A stretch of DNA of 64,000 bases from G963677485 sp942492855 (GTDB lineage: Bacteria > Armatimonadota > HRBIN16): NCBI GenBank assembly GCA_942492855.1, contig OW818647.1:2852001-2916000 (forward strand), written 5' to 3'. The notes below the pieces were generated by a model. It was not told the origin of the DNA and did no database searches. It was given only the letters and a program-made list of their open reading frames with translations. Position 1 is the first letter of the stretch; the number at the start of each line of letters is the position of its first letter. Shown piece by piece: positions 41,789 through 49,408 of this stretch. Both the position numbers and the translations under genes were made by a program.

Positions 41789-42247
41789 CTACCCCTTCAC
41801 ACCGCCAAGGGTGATGCCGCTGATGAACTGCTTCTGCGCAAAGAAGAAGAGCAGCAGGCAGGGCATCAGCACTGTCAGAGAAGCTGCCATCAACAGGTGA
41901 GTGGTGACGCCGTAATGCCCCTGAAAAAACTGTAGCCCTAAAGCCAGCGTCATCCTATCAGGTGTGGTCAGGTAAATCATCGGATTCATGAAGTCATTCC
42001 AGGTGCCGAGGAACGTGAAGGCGGCGATCACGGCCAGGCAGGGCTTCATCAACGGCAGCACAATGTGCCAGTAAATCTGGAACGGGTTGCAACCGTCCAG
42101 CTTCGCGGCCTCATCCAGTGCCGGCGGTAGGGTGAGTATGAACTGCCGCATCAGGAAGATAAACATGGCACCACCGCCCATCCAGGATCCGATGGTCAGT
42201 GGTACAAAGGTGTTTAACAGTCCCATATTACGGAACATCAAGAAGAT
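41789..42247 (-). pseudogene. ABC sugar permease (MalG type), C-terminal fragment cut by IS110
   Basis: The gene part starts at the Ile codon 42247-42245 (I-F-L-M-F-R-N-M-G-L-L-N-T-F) and includes the EAA coupling motif L-P-P-A-L-D-E-A-A-K-L-D-G-C-N-P-F-Q-I-Y-W and the end G-I-T-L-G-G-V-K-G. An ORF continues seven codons into the insertion sequence to a TTG at 42268, but no ribosome-binding site is evident. Joining this fragment to 44045-44434 restores a normal 282-residue permease in frame. Confidence 0.9.
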
Positions 42248-42591
42248 AGATACTGTGCACTTTGTCAAGGCCCCCCAGGGTTAAATCTGTTATTTGCTCG
42301 GAATACCAGATTTCCATATATAACGTTGCAGGTATAACGATTATATATGCCGTTATGACAAGTGTATCTTGAATCTACCCCAAGCTCATGACAAAAGCCA
42401 GTCACACAGTAAGATACATAACCACGTAAAAGGTTGCCCGCCATCCGTAGTGATGAACGCCCGCCCCGCATCTTTGAACCTGCAAAGATAACGTTGATGT
42501 TATAATGTTTTTGGGACGCTTAGCTCAGTAGCGATTTAGCGAGTACTGAACATGTATCTTTACCGCTAGTACGCCGGCTCTGGAATGCTGC

Positions 42592-43794
42592 TCATCCACT
42601 CATGGACAAACAACAATCATGCTGTGGCTCTCCATCCATACACCCCGATCCTTGAACGACCCTGTCCTGCCCAGCCTCATTACCTTCGCCGGCAAAAACT
42701 GGGGCCGCTCCGGCACGAAGCTGGACAAGGTCAGTGTCGTCGGATGGCAGTGTCTGGTTGGCCTGAGCATCCTGCGGCTCCAATCCGTAGCACGGATCGT
42801 AGGCCTTATGCCTGGTCAACACCGTCCACATCAAGATCAGCAGCTTACGCATCACCGCGCATAAGACCTTATTGCCAGAACCCGGTCCGAATCTCTTACG
42901 CATTCTGGCTACAAACTGATACATACTGGGATGGATTGCTGTCGACTTACGTTCCAACATCTGTAATACCACCATGGCACTTGTGTAAAGCAAGGAGCGC
43001 ATTAAGGGATCACCCATTTTGGATATGCGGCTTACGGACATAATGCTGGTTCCTGACTGGTGCGGACATGGGTTCATACCCACAAACCTGACCAGCTTCG
43101 CCGATGTCGAAAAGCAAGAAATATCACCGATGAGCCCTAAAAAGTAGTTGGATGTGATATCACCTACACCCGGAATACTGTTCAGGAGGCGACGGTCCTC
43201 CGCTAGCTTGTCATCGCTGGCAATAATCTCTGCCGCCGCAGAGTTAAGAAGCTGGATATCTTCTTTGCAGTGATCTATGCTGCGCGTAAGAACCGTTATA
43301 GAATGCTCATTCTGAGCGTGAGAGAGCCTCTGCTGCAGAGAGTTTTGATGTTTGACCAGCATGCGCCATGTACGTCCGATTTCCTGCAGTGACCGATAAC
43401 ACTCGCCTTTGGGATTGTAGAGACGCAGGCGGTTCTTGAGTGCGTAATCTGCAATGATCAGGCTGTCCACATAGTCGGTCTTTTGCCGAGAGCCCTGTGA
43501 GAGGCGATGGTAGTGTATCCGGCAGGGTTCTTGCCGTGACACTGCCTGCTTATGCTTATACAGGTAGTCAAGCAGCTCTTGCTCACATCCGCCAGTGCCT
43601 TCCATTGCGAACAGCACAGGCATCCAGCCTTGCTTCTTGGTAAGTGACACGAGGTCTTTGAAGCCCTTCTGGTTGTTCACAAACTGCTTGTGGACGAGAT
43701 GGGTGCCGTCCTGATCGACGACAGACACGTCAAAAGTGTCTTTGGAGATGTCGATCCCGGCGTAGTAGCTGTAAGAGTTGTCATTGATTTGCAT
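42592..43794 (-). CDS. IS110-family transposase (DEDD recombinase)
   Basis: A 400-residue protein. The RuvC-like N-domain has D15 in Y-A-G-I-D-I-S-K-D, E65 in F-A-M-E-G-T-G-G, and D107/D110 in R-Q-K-T-D-Y-V-D. The C-terminal Tnp_20-type domain runs from S-I-P-G-V-G-D-I-T through Q-S-G-T-S (S247 is the likely catalytic serine) to M-G-D-P-L-M-R-S-L-L-Y. After about residue 337 a ~60-residue tail of low family character follows (Q-D-A-Q-A-N-Q...), which may be an old frameshift or an element-specific extension. All catalytic residues are intact. Confidence 0.93.
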   Translation of the reverse strand: MQINDNSYSYYAGIDISKDTFDVSVVDQDGTHLVHKQFVNNQKGFKDLVSLTKKQGWMPVLFAMEGTGGCEQELLDYLYKHKQAVSRQEPCRIHYHRLSQGSRQKTDYVDSLIIADYALKNRLRLYNPKGECYRSLQEIGRTWRMLVKHQNSLQQRLSHAQNEHSITVLTRSIDHCKEDIQLLNSAAAEIIASDDKLAEDRRLLNSIPGVGDITSNYFLGLIGDISCFSTSAKLVRFVGMNPCPHQSGTSIMSVSRISKMGDPLMRSLLYTSAMVVLQMLERKSTAIHPSMYQFVARMRKRFGPGSGNKVLCAVMRKLLILMWTVLTRHKAYDPCYGLEPQDAQANQTLPSDDTDLVQLRAGAAPVFAGEGNEAGQDRVVQGSGCMDGEPQHDCCLSMSG

Positions 43795-43839
43795 AGTTCG
43801 GTATGCTCCTAGTTAGGGACAAAGGTGAAGAAATGAACC

Positions 43840-44030
43840 TTGACATCCTTGTATATGCGGGCTTTGAGCCCATGTTACTGTTCGTGTTAGGCCATTGCAG
43901 AGAAGGGTGCCGCTCTACGTTGCGTAGTCAATGCTACAAGGGATGACCCGGCATCTACCCCTTCTCTTTCACCCCAGCGTCCCGGTGTGAGGATGGTCCT
44001 CAACTCTTGTTGTAGGTATGAGGACCTCCA
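43840..44030 (-). ncRNA. Predicted IS110 bridge RNA in the upstream non-coding end
   Basis: On the transposase strand there are three hairpins in order. First, GGTCCTCA..TGAGGACC (44026-43995). Second, a target loop with stems GAGAAGGG/CCCTTCTC and TGCCG/CGGCA (43966-43900), whose 5' side carries GTCATCCCTTGTA, matching the target flank GTCATCC-CT. Third, a loop closed by GGGCT/AGCCC (43871-43859), flanked by ACAGTA (matching the element's right end ACAGTATCT) and ATACAAG (complementary to the left end CTTGTAT). The order, hairpin then target loop then donor loop, matches published IS110 bridge RNAs. The right-target guide is weak. Confidence 0.6.
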
Positions 44031-44044
44031 TCTTTAAGCATACA

Positions 44045-44434
44045 AGGGATGACGGTGACCTGCGCAGGCAGCATCATAGTAGCCAGCGTGGCCATGAACA
44101 GCCATTCGCGCCCCTTGAACTTCAGCCGGGCAAACGCGAACGCCGCCATGCTGCTGGTCAGCACCGTGCCAAGGATCACCGTGACGGTGATGATGACGGT
44201 GTTCTGCAGGTAGAGCGTGAACGGCAGCGTGGTCCACGCTTCCACGAAGTTGTGCCAGCGTACGGGATTGGGTATCCACTGCGGCGGGTAGAGCATCACG
44301 AATTTGGGTGACTTGAGCGCGGTGCTGACCATCCACAAGAAGGGGAGTAACATGGCGACCGACCCGATGAGCAGTACCACGGTGACAATGCTCTTTTGGA
44401 TCAGCTCGGTGGTGTGCTGGCTTCTCTTTTTCAC
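44045..44434 (-). pseudogene. ABC sugar permease (MalG type), N-terminal fragment cut by IS110
   Basis: 130 codons from ATG 44434 to the Pro codon at 44047-44045: basic N-terminus, first membrane helix (V-T-V-V-L-L-I-G-S-V-A-M-L-L-P-F-L-W), then M-A-A-F-A-F-A-R and M-L-P-A-Q-V-T-V-I-P. The ORF reads on into the element and stops at 44000. The ATG overlaps the upstream permease stop by 4 bp. With the C-terminal half separated, the importer lacks a complete second channel subunit. Confidence 0.9.
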
Positions 44435-45342
44435 TTCTTTTCCCCCTCATAGTAGACCCAGAAGCTGGAAGACCTAAACACCAGCAGTGTCAGCACCAGA
44501 ATAATGGTAAACAACACCCACGCCATGGCGGAGGCATACCCCATATTGAAATAGTTAAACGCATGGCGGAACAGGTAGAGCACATAAAACAGTGTGGCGT
44601 TGCTCGGTCCACCAGATGTCATGACAAAAGCCTGGGTAAACACCTGGAAAGATCCGATGATACCCATCACCAGGTTGTAGAAGATCACCGGGGTCAGACC
44701 TGGCAGAGTAATATAACGGAGCTGTTGCAGCCCGTTGGCACCATCCAGATTGGCAGATTCATAAAGCTCTTTCGAGATGCCCTGTAGTCCTGCCAGGTTG
44801 ATCACCATGGCTCCGCCTACCGACCACAGGCTCATCAAAATCAGCGACATCAACGCGGTCTTGGGGCTGGTCAGCCAGGCAACCGGAGGCAAGCCCATTT
44901 TGTCCAGGGCGTAGTTGGCAAGCCCGAAATCGGGGTTGAAAATCCAGAACCAGAGCAGTGATACCGCCACACCAGACAGCACGCTGGGCAGATAATACAC
45001 GGTGCGGAAAAGCCCCATGCCCTTGATCTTTGTGTTCAACAAGATCGCCAGAGCCAAACCTGCGACCAAACCTAATGGCACACTGATGAAAGAGTAGATG
45101 GAGGTGACCTTCAGAGCCTGCCAGAAAAGCGGGTCTTGGAACAGGTTGACGTAGTTCTTGCTGCCGATGTATTTCGGCGCTGAGAACACATCGTAGTCAC
45201 AAAGGCTCAACCAGACGGAGTTCAGCATGGGCCAGACGGTGAACACAAGCAGTCCGATGACCAGTGGGGCCACGAACACCGCCGCCGCCAGCGCGTCGGT
45301 ATTGACGCGTCTGCGCTTTTTGGGGGTTGTTGTTGAGCTCAT
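44431..45342 (-). CDS. Carbohydrate ABC transporter permease (MalF/UgpA type)
   Basis: A 303-residue permease with six predicted helices, beginning A-A-A-V-F-V-A-P-L-V-I-G-L-L-V-F. The CUT1-type coupling motif is E-L-Y-E-S-A-N-L-D-G-A-N-G-L-Q-Q-L-R-Y-I-T-L-P. It overlaps the binding-protein gene and the next permease gene by 4 bp each, forming a coupled operon. It is intact, but its heterodimer partner is destroyed by the IS110 insertion. No ATPase gene is adjacent; CUT1 systems often share an MsmK-type ATPase encoded elsewhere. Confidence 0.92.
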   Translation of the reverse strand: MSSTTTPKKRRRVNTDALAAAVFVAPLVIGLLVFTVWPMLNSVWLSLCDYDVFSAPKYIGSKNYVNLFQDPLFWQALKVTSIYSFISVPLGLVAGLALAILLNTKIKGMGLFRTVYYLPSVLSGVAVSLLWFWIFNPDFGLANYALDKMGLPPVAWLTSPKTALMSLILMSLWSVGGAMVINLAGLQGISKELYESANLDGANGLQQLRYITLPGLTPVIFYNLVMGIIGSFQVFTQAFVMTSGGPSNATLFYVLYLFRHAFNYFNMGYASAMAWVLFTIILVLTLLVFRSSSFWVYYEGEKK

Positions 45343-46640
45343 TCGGCAGCCTTCCTTTTAGCAAACAGCGCATTGATCCGCTGGTCACACTGCCGGAACG
45401 CGTCCGGCACACTGGCGATGCCGTTGAAGCTCTGCTCGAAGGCCATCGTCACAGCGTCGTTGATCTCAGGCTCGGTGAGCACTAGAATATCCCGCCATCC
45501 CATGCCGAACTGCACGGAGTTCACGAACGCATCCAGGTTGCGCGGCGGCAGCCCTGGTGGACGCCAGCAGGGGTCATGGGCGAGTGATTTCAAGGTGGGG
45601 ATACCGCTGCCGCTGCGTGCCAAAGCCCGCTGACCTTGTTGGCTGACGATATGCTTCAGCAGCAGCCACGCTTCGGGCTTATTTCTGGACGAGGCAGACA
45701 TACCGTAACCAGCGGCACCCATGTTGATCAGGTGCGCCTTGGGCCCGGCGGGCAGCATCTGCACATCCCAGTCGTAGTTCGTCATCGACTGCCGCAGCAT
45801 GGGCACCTGTGGAAATACCTGCATAGACATCGCTACTTTTCCGGCTACGAAGGGGTCGATGCCAGGTGCGGTCAGCACAGCGTTCGGCGGCATACCCGCC
45901 CGGTCGACCACGACCATGTCCACCAGCCACTGCAGGGCCTTCAACGACGCCGGACTGCTGAGGGTGGCCCTATTGTTTTCGTAATCCAGCGCACTGCCGC
46001 CAAAGCTTGCCAGGAAAGATGCATAAAACCCGGCCCACGCATATGAGGCACTGAAGCCGTATTGCGTGACGCGGCCTTTAGCATCGCGAAGGGTCAGCTT
46101 TTTGGCCATCGCCCTCATCTGGTCGTATGTCCAGTCGGCCCTGGGGTCAGGCAGGCCCGCTTTACGCAGCAGGGTGCGGTTGTAGAACATGGCCACCACG
46201 CCCAGCTCACGGGGCAGCATGTAGATGTTGCCGTCATGCCCGCGTCCGGTCTCCATCATCTGGGGGTAGATATCATCTGAGGGGAAACTGGTGTCTTTAG
46301 CAATCCAGGGGCTCAGGTTTTCTACCACATGGTATTTCTGCAGTGTGGGGATGAGGGAGTCGGCCAGCATGATCACATCGGGCAGGGTACCAGCGGCGGC
46401 CTGCATGGCCAGCTTGCTGTCGTAAGTCATACCCGCCACCGGCTCAATGTCCACTTTGATACCAGGGTTGTTCTTCTCAAAATCCCGCGTGAAGCCGTTG
46501 GCCAAGTCGATCTCTTGTTTGGCACCCATCACACAGAACCGGATGTGCTTCTTCCCGTCGGCGACTTTCCTCTGGCATCCGCTGAGTGCGGCGGCCAGCA
46601 GGGCTGTGGTCAAAATGATGCTGCCCTTCGAATCATTCAT
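45339..46640 (-). CDS. Sugar ABC transporter substrate-binding lipoprotein (family 1)
   Basis: 433 residues from ATG 46640, chosen for GAGGA upstream; the frame runs back to 46682. The lipoprotein signal ends A-A-L-S-G-C with C22 lipidated. The fold of extracellular family 1 binding proteins is indicated by the R-F-C-V-M-G-A start of the mature domain, F-E-K-N-N-P-G-I-K-V, A-A-G-T-L-P-D-V-I-M, Y-M-L-P-R-E-L-G-V-V-A-M-F-Y-N and W-T-Y-D-Q-M. Probably an oligosaccharide or glycoside binder of the CUT1 importer encoded downstream. Specificity is unknown. Confidence 0.9.
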   Translation of the reverse strand: MNDSKGSIILTTALLAAALSGCQRKVADGKKHIRFCVMGAKQEIDLANGFTRDFEKNNPGIKVDIEPVAGMTYDSKLAMQAAAGTLPDVIMLADSLIPTLQKYHVVENLSPWIAKDTSFPSDDIYPQMMETGRGHDGNIYMLPRELGVVAMFYNRTLLRKAGLPDPRADWTYDQMRAMAKKLTLRDAKGRVTQYGFSASYAWAGFYASFLASFGGSALDYENNRATLSSPASLKALQWLVDMVVVDRAGMPPNAVLTAPGIDPFVAGKVAMSMQVFPQVPMLRQSMTNYDWDVQMLPAGPKAHLINMGAAGYGMSASSRNKPEAWLLLKHIVSQQGQRALARSGSGIPTLKSLAHDPCWRPPGLPPRNLDAFVNSVQFGMGWRDILVLTEPEINDAVTMAFEQSFNGIASVPDAFRQCDQRINALFAKRKAAE

Positions 46641-46710
46641 GCTGTTTCCTCTTGTCAAATGCGAGATACCGGACGCACACATGGTGCGCTGGCGATGCGG
46701 CGGTCAGATG

Positions 46711-47367
46711 CTAACTGAGAGCGTAGGCGATGACTAGAGCCTGCTGTACCGTCGGGAACAGCTCATCCGGCTGGTGGCGTGCTGCCCACAAGACCTCTAC
46801 GGGATGCTGCATGTAAGGTTGATACTGCCAGCCTGTCTCGCTGCTGATGTTGACCATCGGCCCGAATAACTCCGCTTGCAGTATACCTGTATCGCCGACG
46901 ACGCGCAGATGGAGACTCGGCGGACGAGTTGCCACCTGCCCGATCTGCACGCTGCTGGTAAACAACCCTGATGCGAATTTGAGCTCCAGTATGCTGTGCT
47001 CTGAGTGTGGGGTGGGACGGCTGATACGGCAGTTGATAGGCTCCGATCCGGCGATGATCTGGCAGATATCCAGACCCGCCGGGCATATCTGCGAGGTCTC
47101 AGAAGCCGGTAGTGCGACCTTGACCTTGATGGCCAGTAGGTTACCGATTGTGCCCTTGCGCAGTTCGGCTAACAGCCGCTGGAAGGGCTGCGAATACCGC
47201 CACCAGAATGCCGGGATGCACATCTCCGACTGGTGTGCTTCCAGCCAGTCGATATCGGAGTAGTGGGGGGCTGTGGCAAGCAGGCGGCCTTCTGATGCGG
47301 CCTGTTGCTTTATCTCAGACAGCCGCGCGGGGTCTAGCCCCACTATGTTGATATCTATCTCACTCAC
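46711..47367 (-). CDS. Short Gfo/Idh/MocA-like protein with a reduced nucleotide-binding domain
   Basis: 218 residues, GTG start overlapping the previous stop by one base. Residues ~50-190 resemble the substrate half of Gfo/Idh/MocA oxidoreductases (F-W-W-R-Y-S-Q-P-F-Q-R-L-L-A-E-L-R-K-G-T-I-G-N-L and H-S-E-H-S-I-L-E-L-K-F-A-S-G). The N-terminal ~50 residues lack the G-x-G-x-x-G loop and the E-K-P motif. It may be a scaffold or regulatory partner of the full-length oxidoreductase just upstream, or a decaying copy. Function not assignable. Confidence 0.6.
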   Translation of the reverse strand: MSEIDINIVGLDPARLSEIKQQAASEGRLLATAPHYSDIDWLEAHQSEMCIPAFWWRYSQPFQRLLAELRKGTIGNLLAIKVKVALPASETSQICPAGLDICQIIAGSEPINCRISRPTPHSEHSILELKFASGLFTSSVQIGQVATRPPSLHLRVVGDTGILQAELFGPMVNISSETGWQYQPYMQHPVEVLWAARHQPDELFPTVQQALVIAYALS

Positions 47368-48401
47368 TACTCCACCTCCGCTGGGTTTACCGGCCGTCCG
47401 GTTTGCACGCTGATCTGCGCGGCCTGTGCGATCTGCACCGCCTTCAGCCCATCATATGCAGTGATCATGGGCTCTGCACCATTCAGGATGGCCACAAAGT
47501 GGCGCAGCTCCTGCTCGTAGGAGTTGATGCTGGTGGTAGGCAGTGCCAGACTGATGCCCTTTTTGACCCCCATGGCCTCTGTGCGGCTCGAAAGCTCAAT
47601 GACCGCTGTGTCCTTATTGCCAAATCGGAACTGCCCACTGCTGCCAGTGGCTTCAAATTCGATGTTGAAGCCCCCGGGGTCCGCCCAGCTTCCCTCTACA
47701 AACGCCAGGACCCCGCTCTCAAAGCGCAGGGTCACGAACGCGTAGTCCAGGTGATCCAGCCCGCGGTAGGTCAGCGAGTCGGCACTCACCTCAGCTACCT
47801 CGCCGAATGTCCAGCGCAGCCAGTCAAAATCATGAATAATGAGGTCCATCATCACACCGCCGCTCAGCTTGGGGTCGGCATACCAGCCGATGGGAGAACG
47901 GGGATGGTCACCGCCACGCCGGGTGCATACGATCTGAGGGGTGCCGATCTGTCCAGAGCGTATGGCGCGGTTCGCGGCAGCGAAGTCCGGGAAGAACCTC
48001 AGCACGTGAGCGGGGTAGAGCAGCCGATTGTTTTCTTCCGCTAGCTCGATCATCTGCCGGCATTCCGCGACAGATAAAGCCATAGGCTTTTCGCAGATCA
48101 CATGCTTACCAGCCTGCAGAGCTTGAGATACGTATTGCAGATGCCAGGGTGTGGGCATGCAGACGTCTACGACGTCAACACACTCGAGTATTTCCTCGTA
48201 GCTGTCGATGTATTCAGCCTGGCAGTTGGCCGCCACCATTCCCCCGTATTCTGCACTGAAGTCATGCACCGCCTGAACGGTGCAGACATCCTTCATCTGC
48301 ATATATGCGGCACCATGGCGCTTCGCCATTCCGCCAGCACCAATGATCCCCACTTTGGGGTGGATACTGGCGATTGCGTCCTTGGGATTAGGGCTTGGCA
48401 T
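47367..48401 (-). CDS. Gfo/Idh/MocA-family oxidoreductase
   Basis: A 344-residue protein. Rossmann loop V-G-I-I-G-A-G-G-M-A-K-R-H, C-E-K-P-M-A-L-S with the conserved lysine, V-C-T-R-R-G-G-D, and the helix G-G-V-M-M-D-L-I-I-H-D-F-D-W-L containing the usual D..H pair. NAD(P)-dependent oxidation or reduction of an imported sugar is likely. It lies directly upstream of the ABC importer genes and overlaps the short paralogue by one base, and it also overlaps the TPR gene's 3' end by 14 bp. Confidence 0.9.
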   Translation of the reverse strand: MPSPNPKDAIASIHPKVGIIGAGGMAKRHGAAYMQMKDVCTVQAVHDFSAEYGGMVAANCQAEYIDSYEEILECVDVVDVCMPTPWHLQYVSQALQAGKHVICEKPMALSVAECRQMIELAEENNRLLYPAHVLRFFPDFAAANRAIRSGQIGTPQIVCTRRGGDHPRSPIGWYADPKLSGGVMMDLIIHDFDWLRWTFGEVAEVSADSLTYRGLDHLDYAFVTLRFESGVLAFVEGSWADPGGFNIEFEATGSSGQFRFGNKDTAVIELSSRTEAMGVKKGISLALPTTSINSYEQELRHFVAILNGAEPMITAYDGLKAVQIAQAAQISVQTGRPVNPAEVE

Positions 48402-49047
48402 CTGGGTTGTTGCGTACCTCCTCCGGTAGCGTGGGATGAACAGGCTTTACGGCTTTTGGTGTCAGGCCTGCTGCGATTTGATACGCATCGATGGCTGCAG
48501 AAAAAGCAAGCGATAAAATCAGGAACGAGATCACTGCTGGGGCTGTTGTATCGCCATTAGCGGTCAGAGCAGATATGCCCCATGGGGTAAAGAGCAGGAG
48601 CGTGGTTAACACCATACCGCAGGCCATAAACATGCCCGCTTTGACATACTGCTTCATCCACAGGTGGGCCACACCAGGCAGCATCAATGAGAGCACTAAG
48701 GCAACGACAGGGCTTAACTTCACCTCTGTCAGATCATTTTCAGGAAGCGAATGCTGGTAAAGCAGCGTTGCCCACTTGCGCTCAGCCGACGCATATGATG
48801 GGGTGCCCTGCACGGAGTTGTCTTTGGCCTGCCGATAAGCCACTATGGCGTGTGCTGTGTCACCCCTGGCGCACAGCAAATCTCCCATCAGCTCAAGGGC
48901 TTCCACATGGCGGGGCTGAAGTTTAAGAATCTCGACGCACGCCTTTTGAGCTTCAACCAGCTCGCCACGCATCTGCTGCAGTATGGCCTGGCGTAGTTGA
49001 AGCTCAATCTTCTGTTGTATATCCGGCTGGTTAGTCTGGTCTGTCAT
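48388..49047 (-). CDS. Tetratricopeptide-repeat membrane protein
   Basis: 219 residues from ATG 49047; the frame is open to 49287 but that part overlaps rsfS and has no membrane or TPR character. Residues ~10-90 hold about two TPR units (A-Q-K-A-C-V-E-I-L-K-L-Q-P-R-H-V-E-A-L-E-L-M-G-D-L). Three hydrophobic segments follow, including S-P-V-V-A-L-V-L-S-L-M-L-P-G-V-A-H-L-W. The TPR end would face the cytoplasm. It is 22 bp downstream of rsfS. Role unknown. Confidence 0.72.
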   Translation of the reverse strand: MTDQTNQPDIQQKIELQLRQAILQQMRGELVEAQKACVEILKLQPRHVEALELMGDLLCARGDTAHAIVAYRQAKDNSVQGTPSYASAERKWATLLYQHSLPENDLTEVKLSPVVALVLSLMLPGVAHLWMKQYVKAGMFMACGMVLTTLLLFTPWGISALTANGDTTAPAVISFLILSLAFSAAIDAYQIAAGLTPKAVKPVHPTLPEEVRNNPDAKP

Positions 49048-49069
49048 GAATGGCCTCGATTCTACCGAG

Positions 49070-49408
49070 TTACTCCCGGACGAAGTTCTTCCATAGGTCT
49101 TCGATGCTGTAGTATTCGCGTTGCTCTGGCTGCATGACATGCACAATGACATCCCCGTAATCGAGAACGATCCACTGCGCTTCGCGGTAGCCTTCGTCCT
49201 GCACCTTTTTGTAACCTGATTCGCGGCAGCGTTCCAGTATGCGGTCAGCAATGGCCCGAGCCTGCACATTCGTGCGGCCAGTGGCAATCACAAAGTAGTC
49301 GGCGATGAGTGTCTTACCGATCAGCTCTACGGTCTGGATATCTTCCGCTTTTACCTCTTCGGCAGCGGCGATTATTATGTCTACACGTTCTTTAGAAGTC
49401 AAAATCAT
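49070..49408 (-). CDS. rsfS: Ribosomal silencing factor RsfS
   Basis: A 112-residue RsfS/Iojap-family protein. It has V-E-L-I-G-K-T-L-I-A-D-Y-F-V-I-A-T-G-R-T-N-V-Q-A-R-A-I-A-D, the G-Y-R-E-A-Q-W-I-V-L-D-Y-G-D-V-I-V-H-V core and Y-Y-x-I-E-D-L-W at the end, all diagnostic. The protein binds ribosomal protein uL14 and blocks 30S joining during starvation. Its ATG overlaps the LCP gene's stop by 4 bp; the order nadD, LCP, rsfS is common in several phyla. Confidence 0.96.
   Translation of the reverse strand: MILTSKERVDIIIAAAEEVKAEDIQTVELIGKTLIADYFVIATGRTNVQARAIADRILERCRESGYKKVQDEGYREAQWIVLDYGDVIVHVMQPEQREYYSIEDLWKNFVRE

Larger units (their letters stand above)
42248..44044 (-). mobile_element. 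IS110-family insertion sequence, 1797 bp, inside the permease gene
   Basis: Boundaries are set by rebuilding the interrupted permease: removing 1797 bp restores V-I-P-I-F-L-M-F-R. The dinucleotide AG (CT on the transposase strand) occurs at both junctions (42248-42249 and 44045-44046), consistent with a CT core and no larger target duplication, as known for IS110-type elements. There are no terminal inverted repeats. It comprises 250 bp of non-coding sequence before the transposase, the transposase, and 344 bp after it, the latter without a recognisable gene. Confidence 0.9.

Noticed and set aside
42513..42590. tRNA-like segment (CTTAGCTCAGTAGCG)
   Set aside because: The D-arm-like string is not followed by a proper anticodon stem or a GGTTCGA T-loop, and it lies inside the IS110 element.
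49048..49287. N-terminal 80-residue extension of the TPR membrane protein
   Set aside because: It overlaps rsfS in another frame and has no TPR or membrane character.
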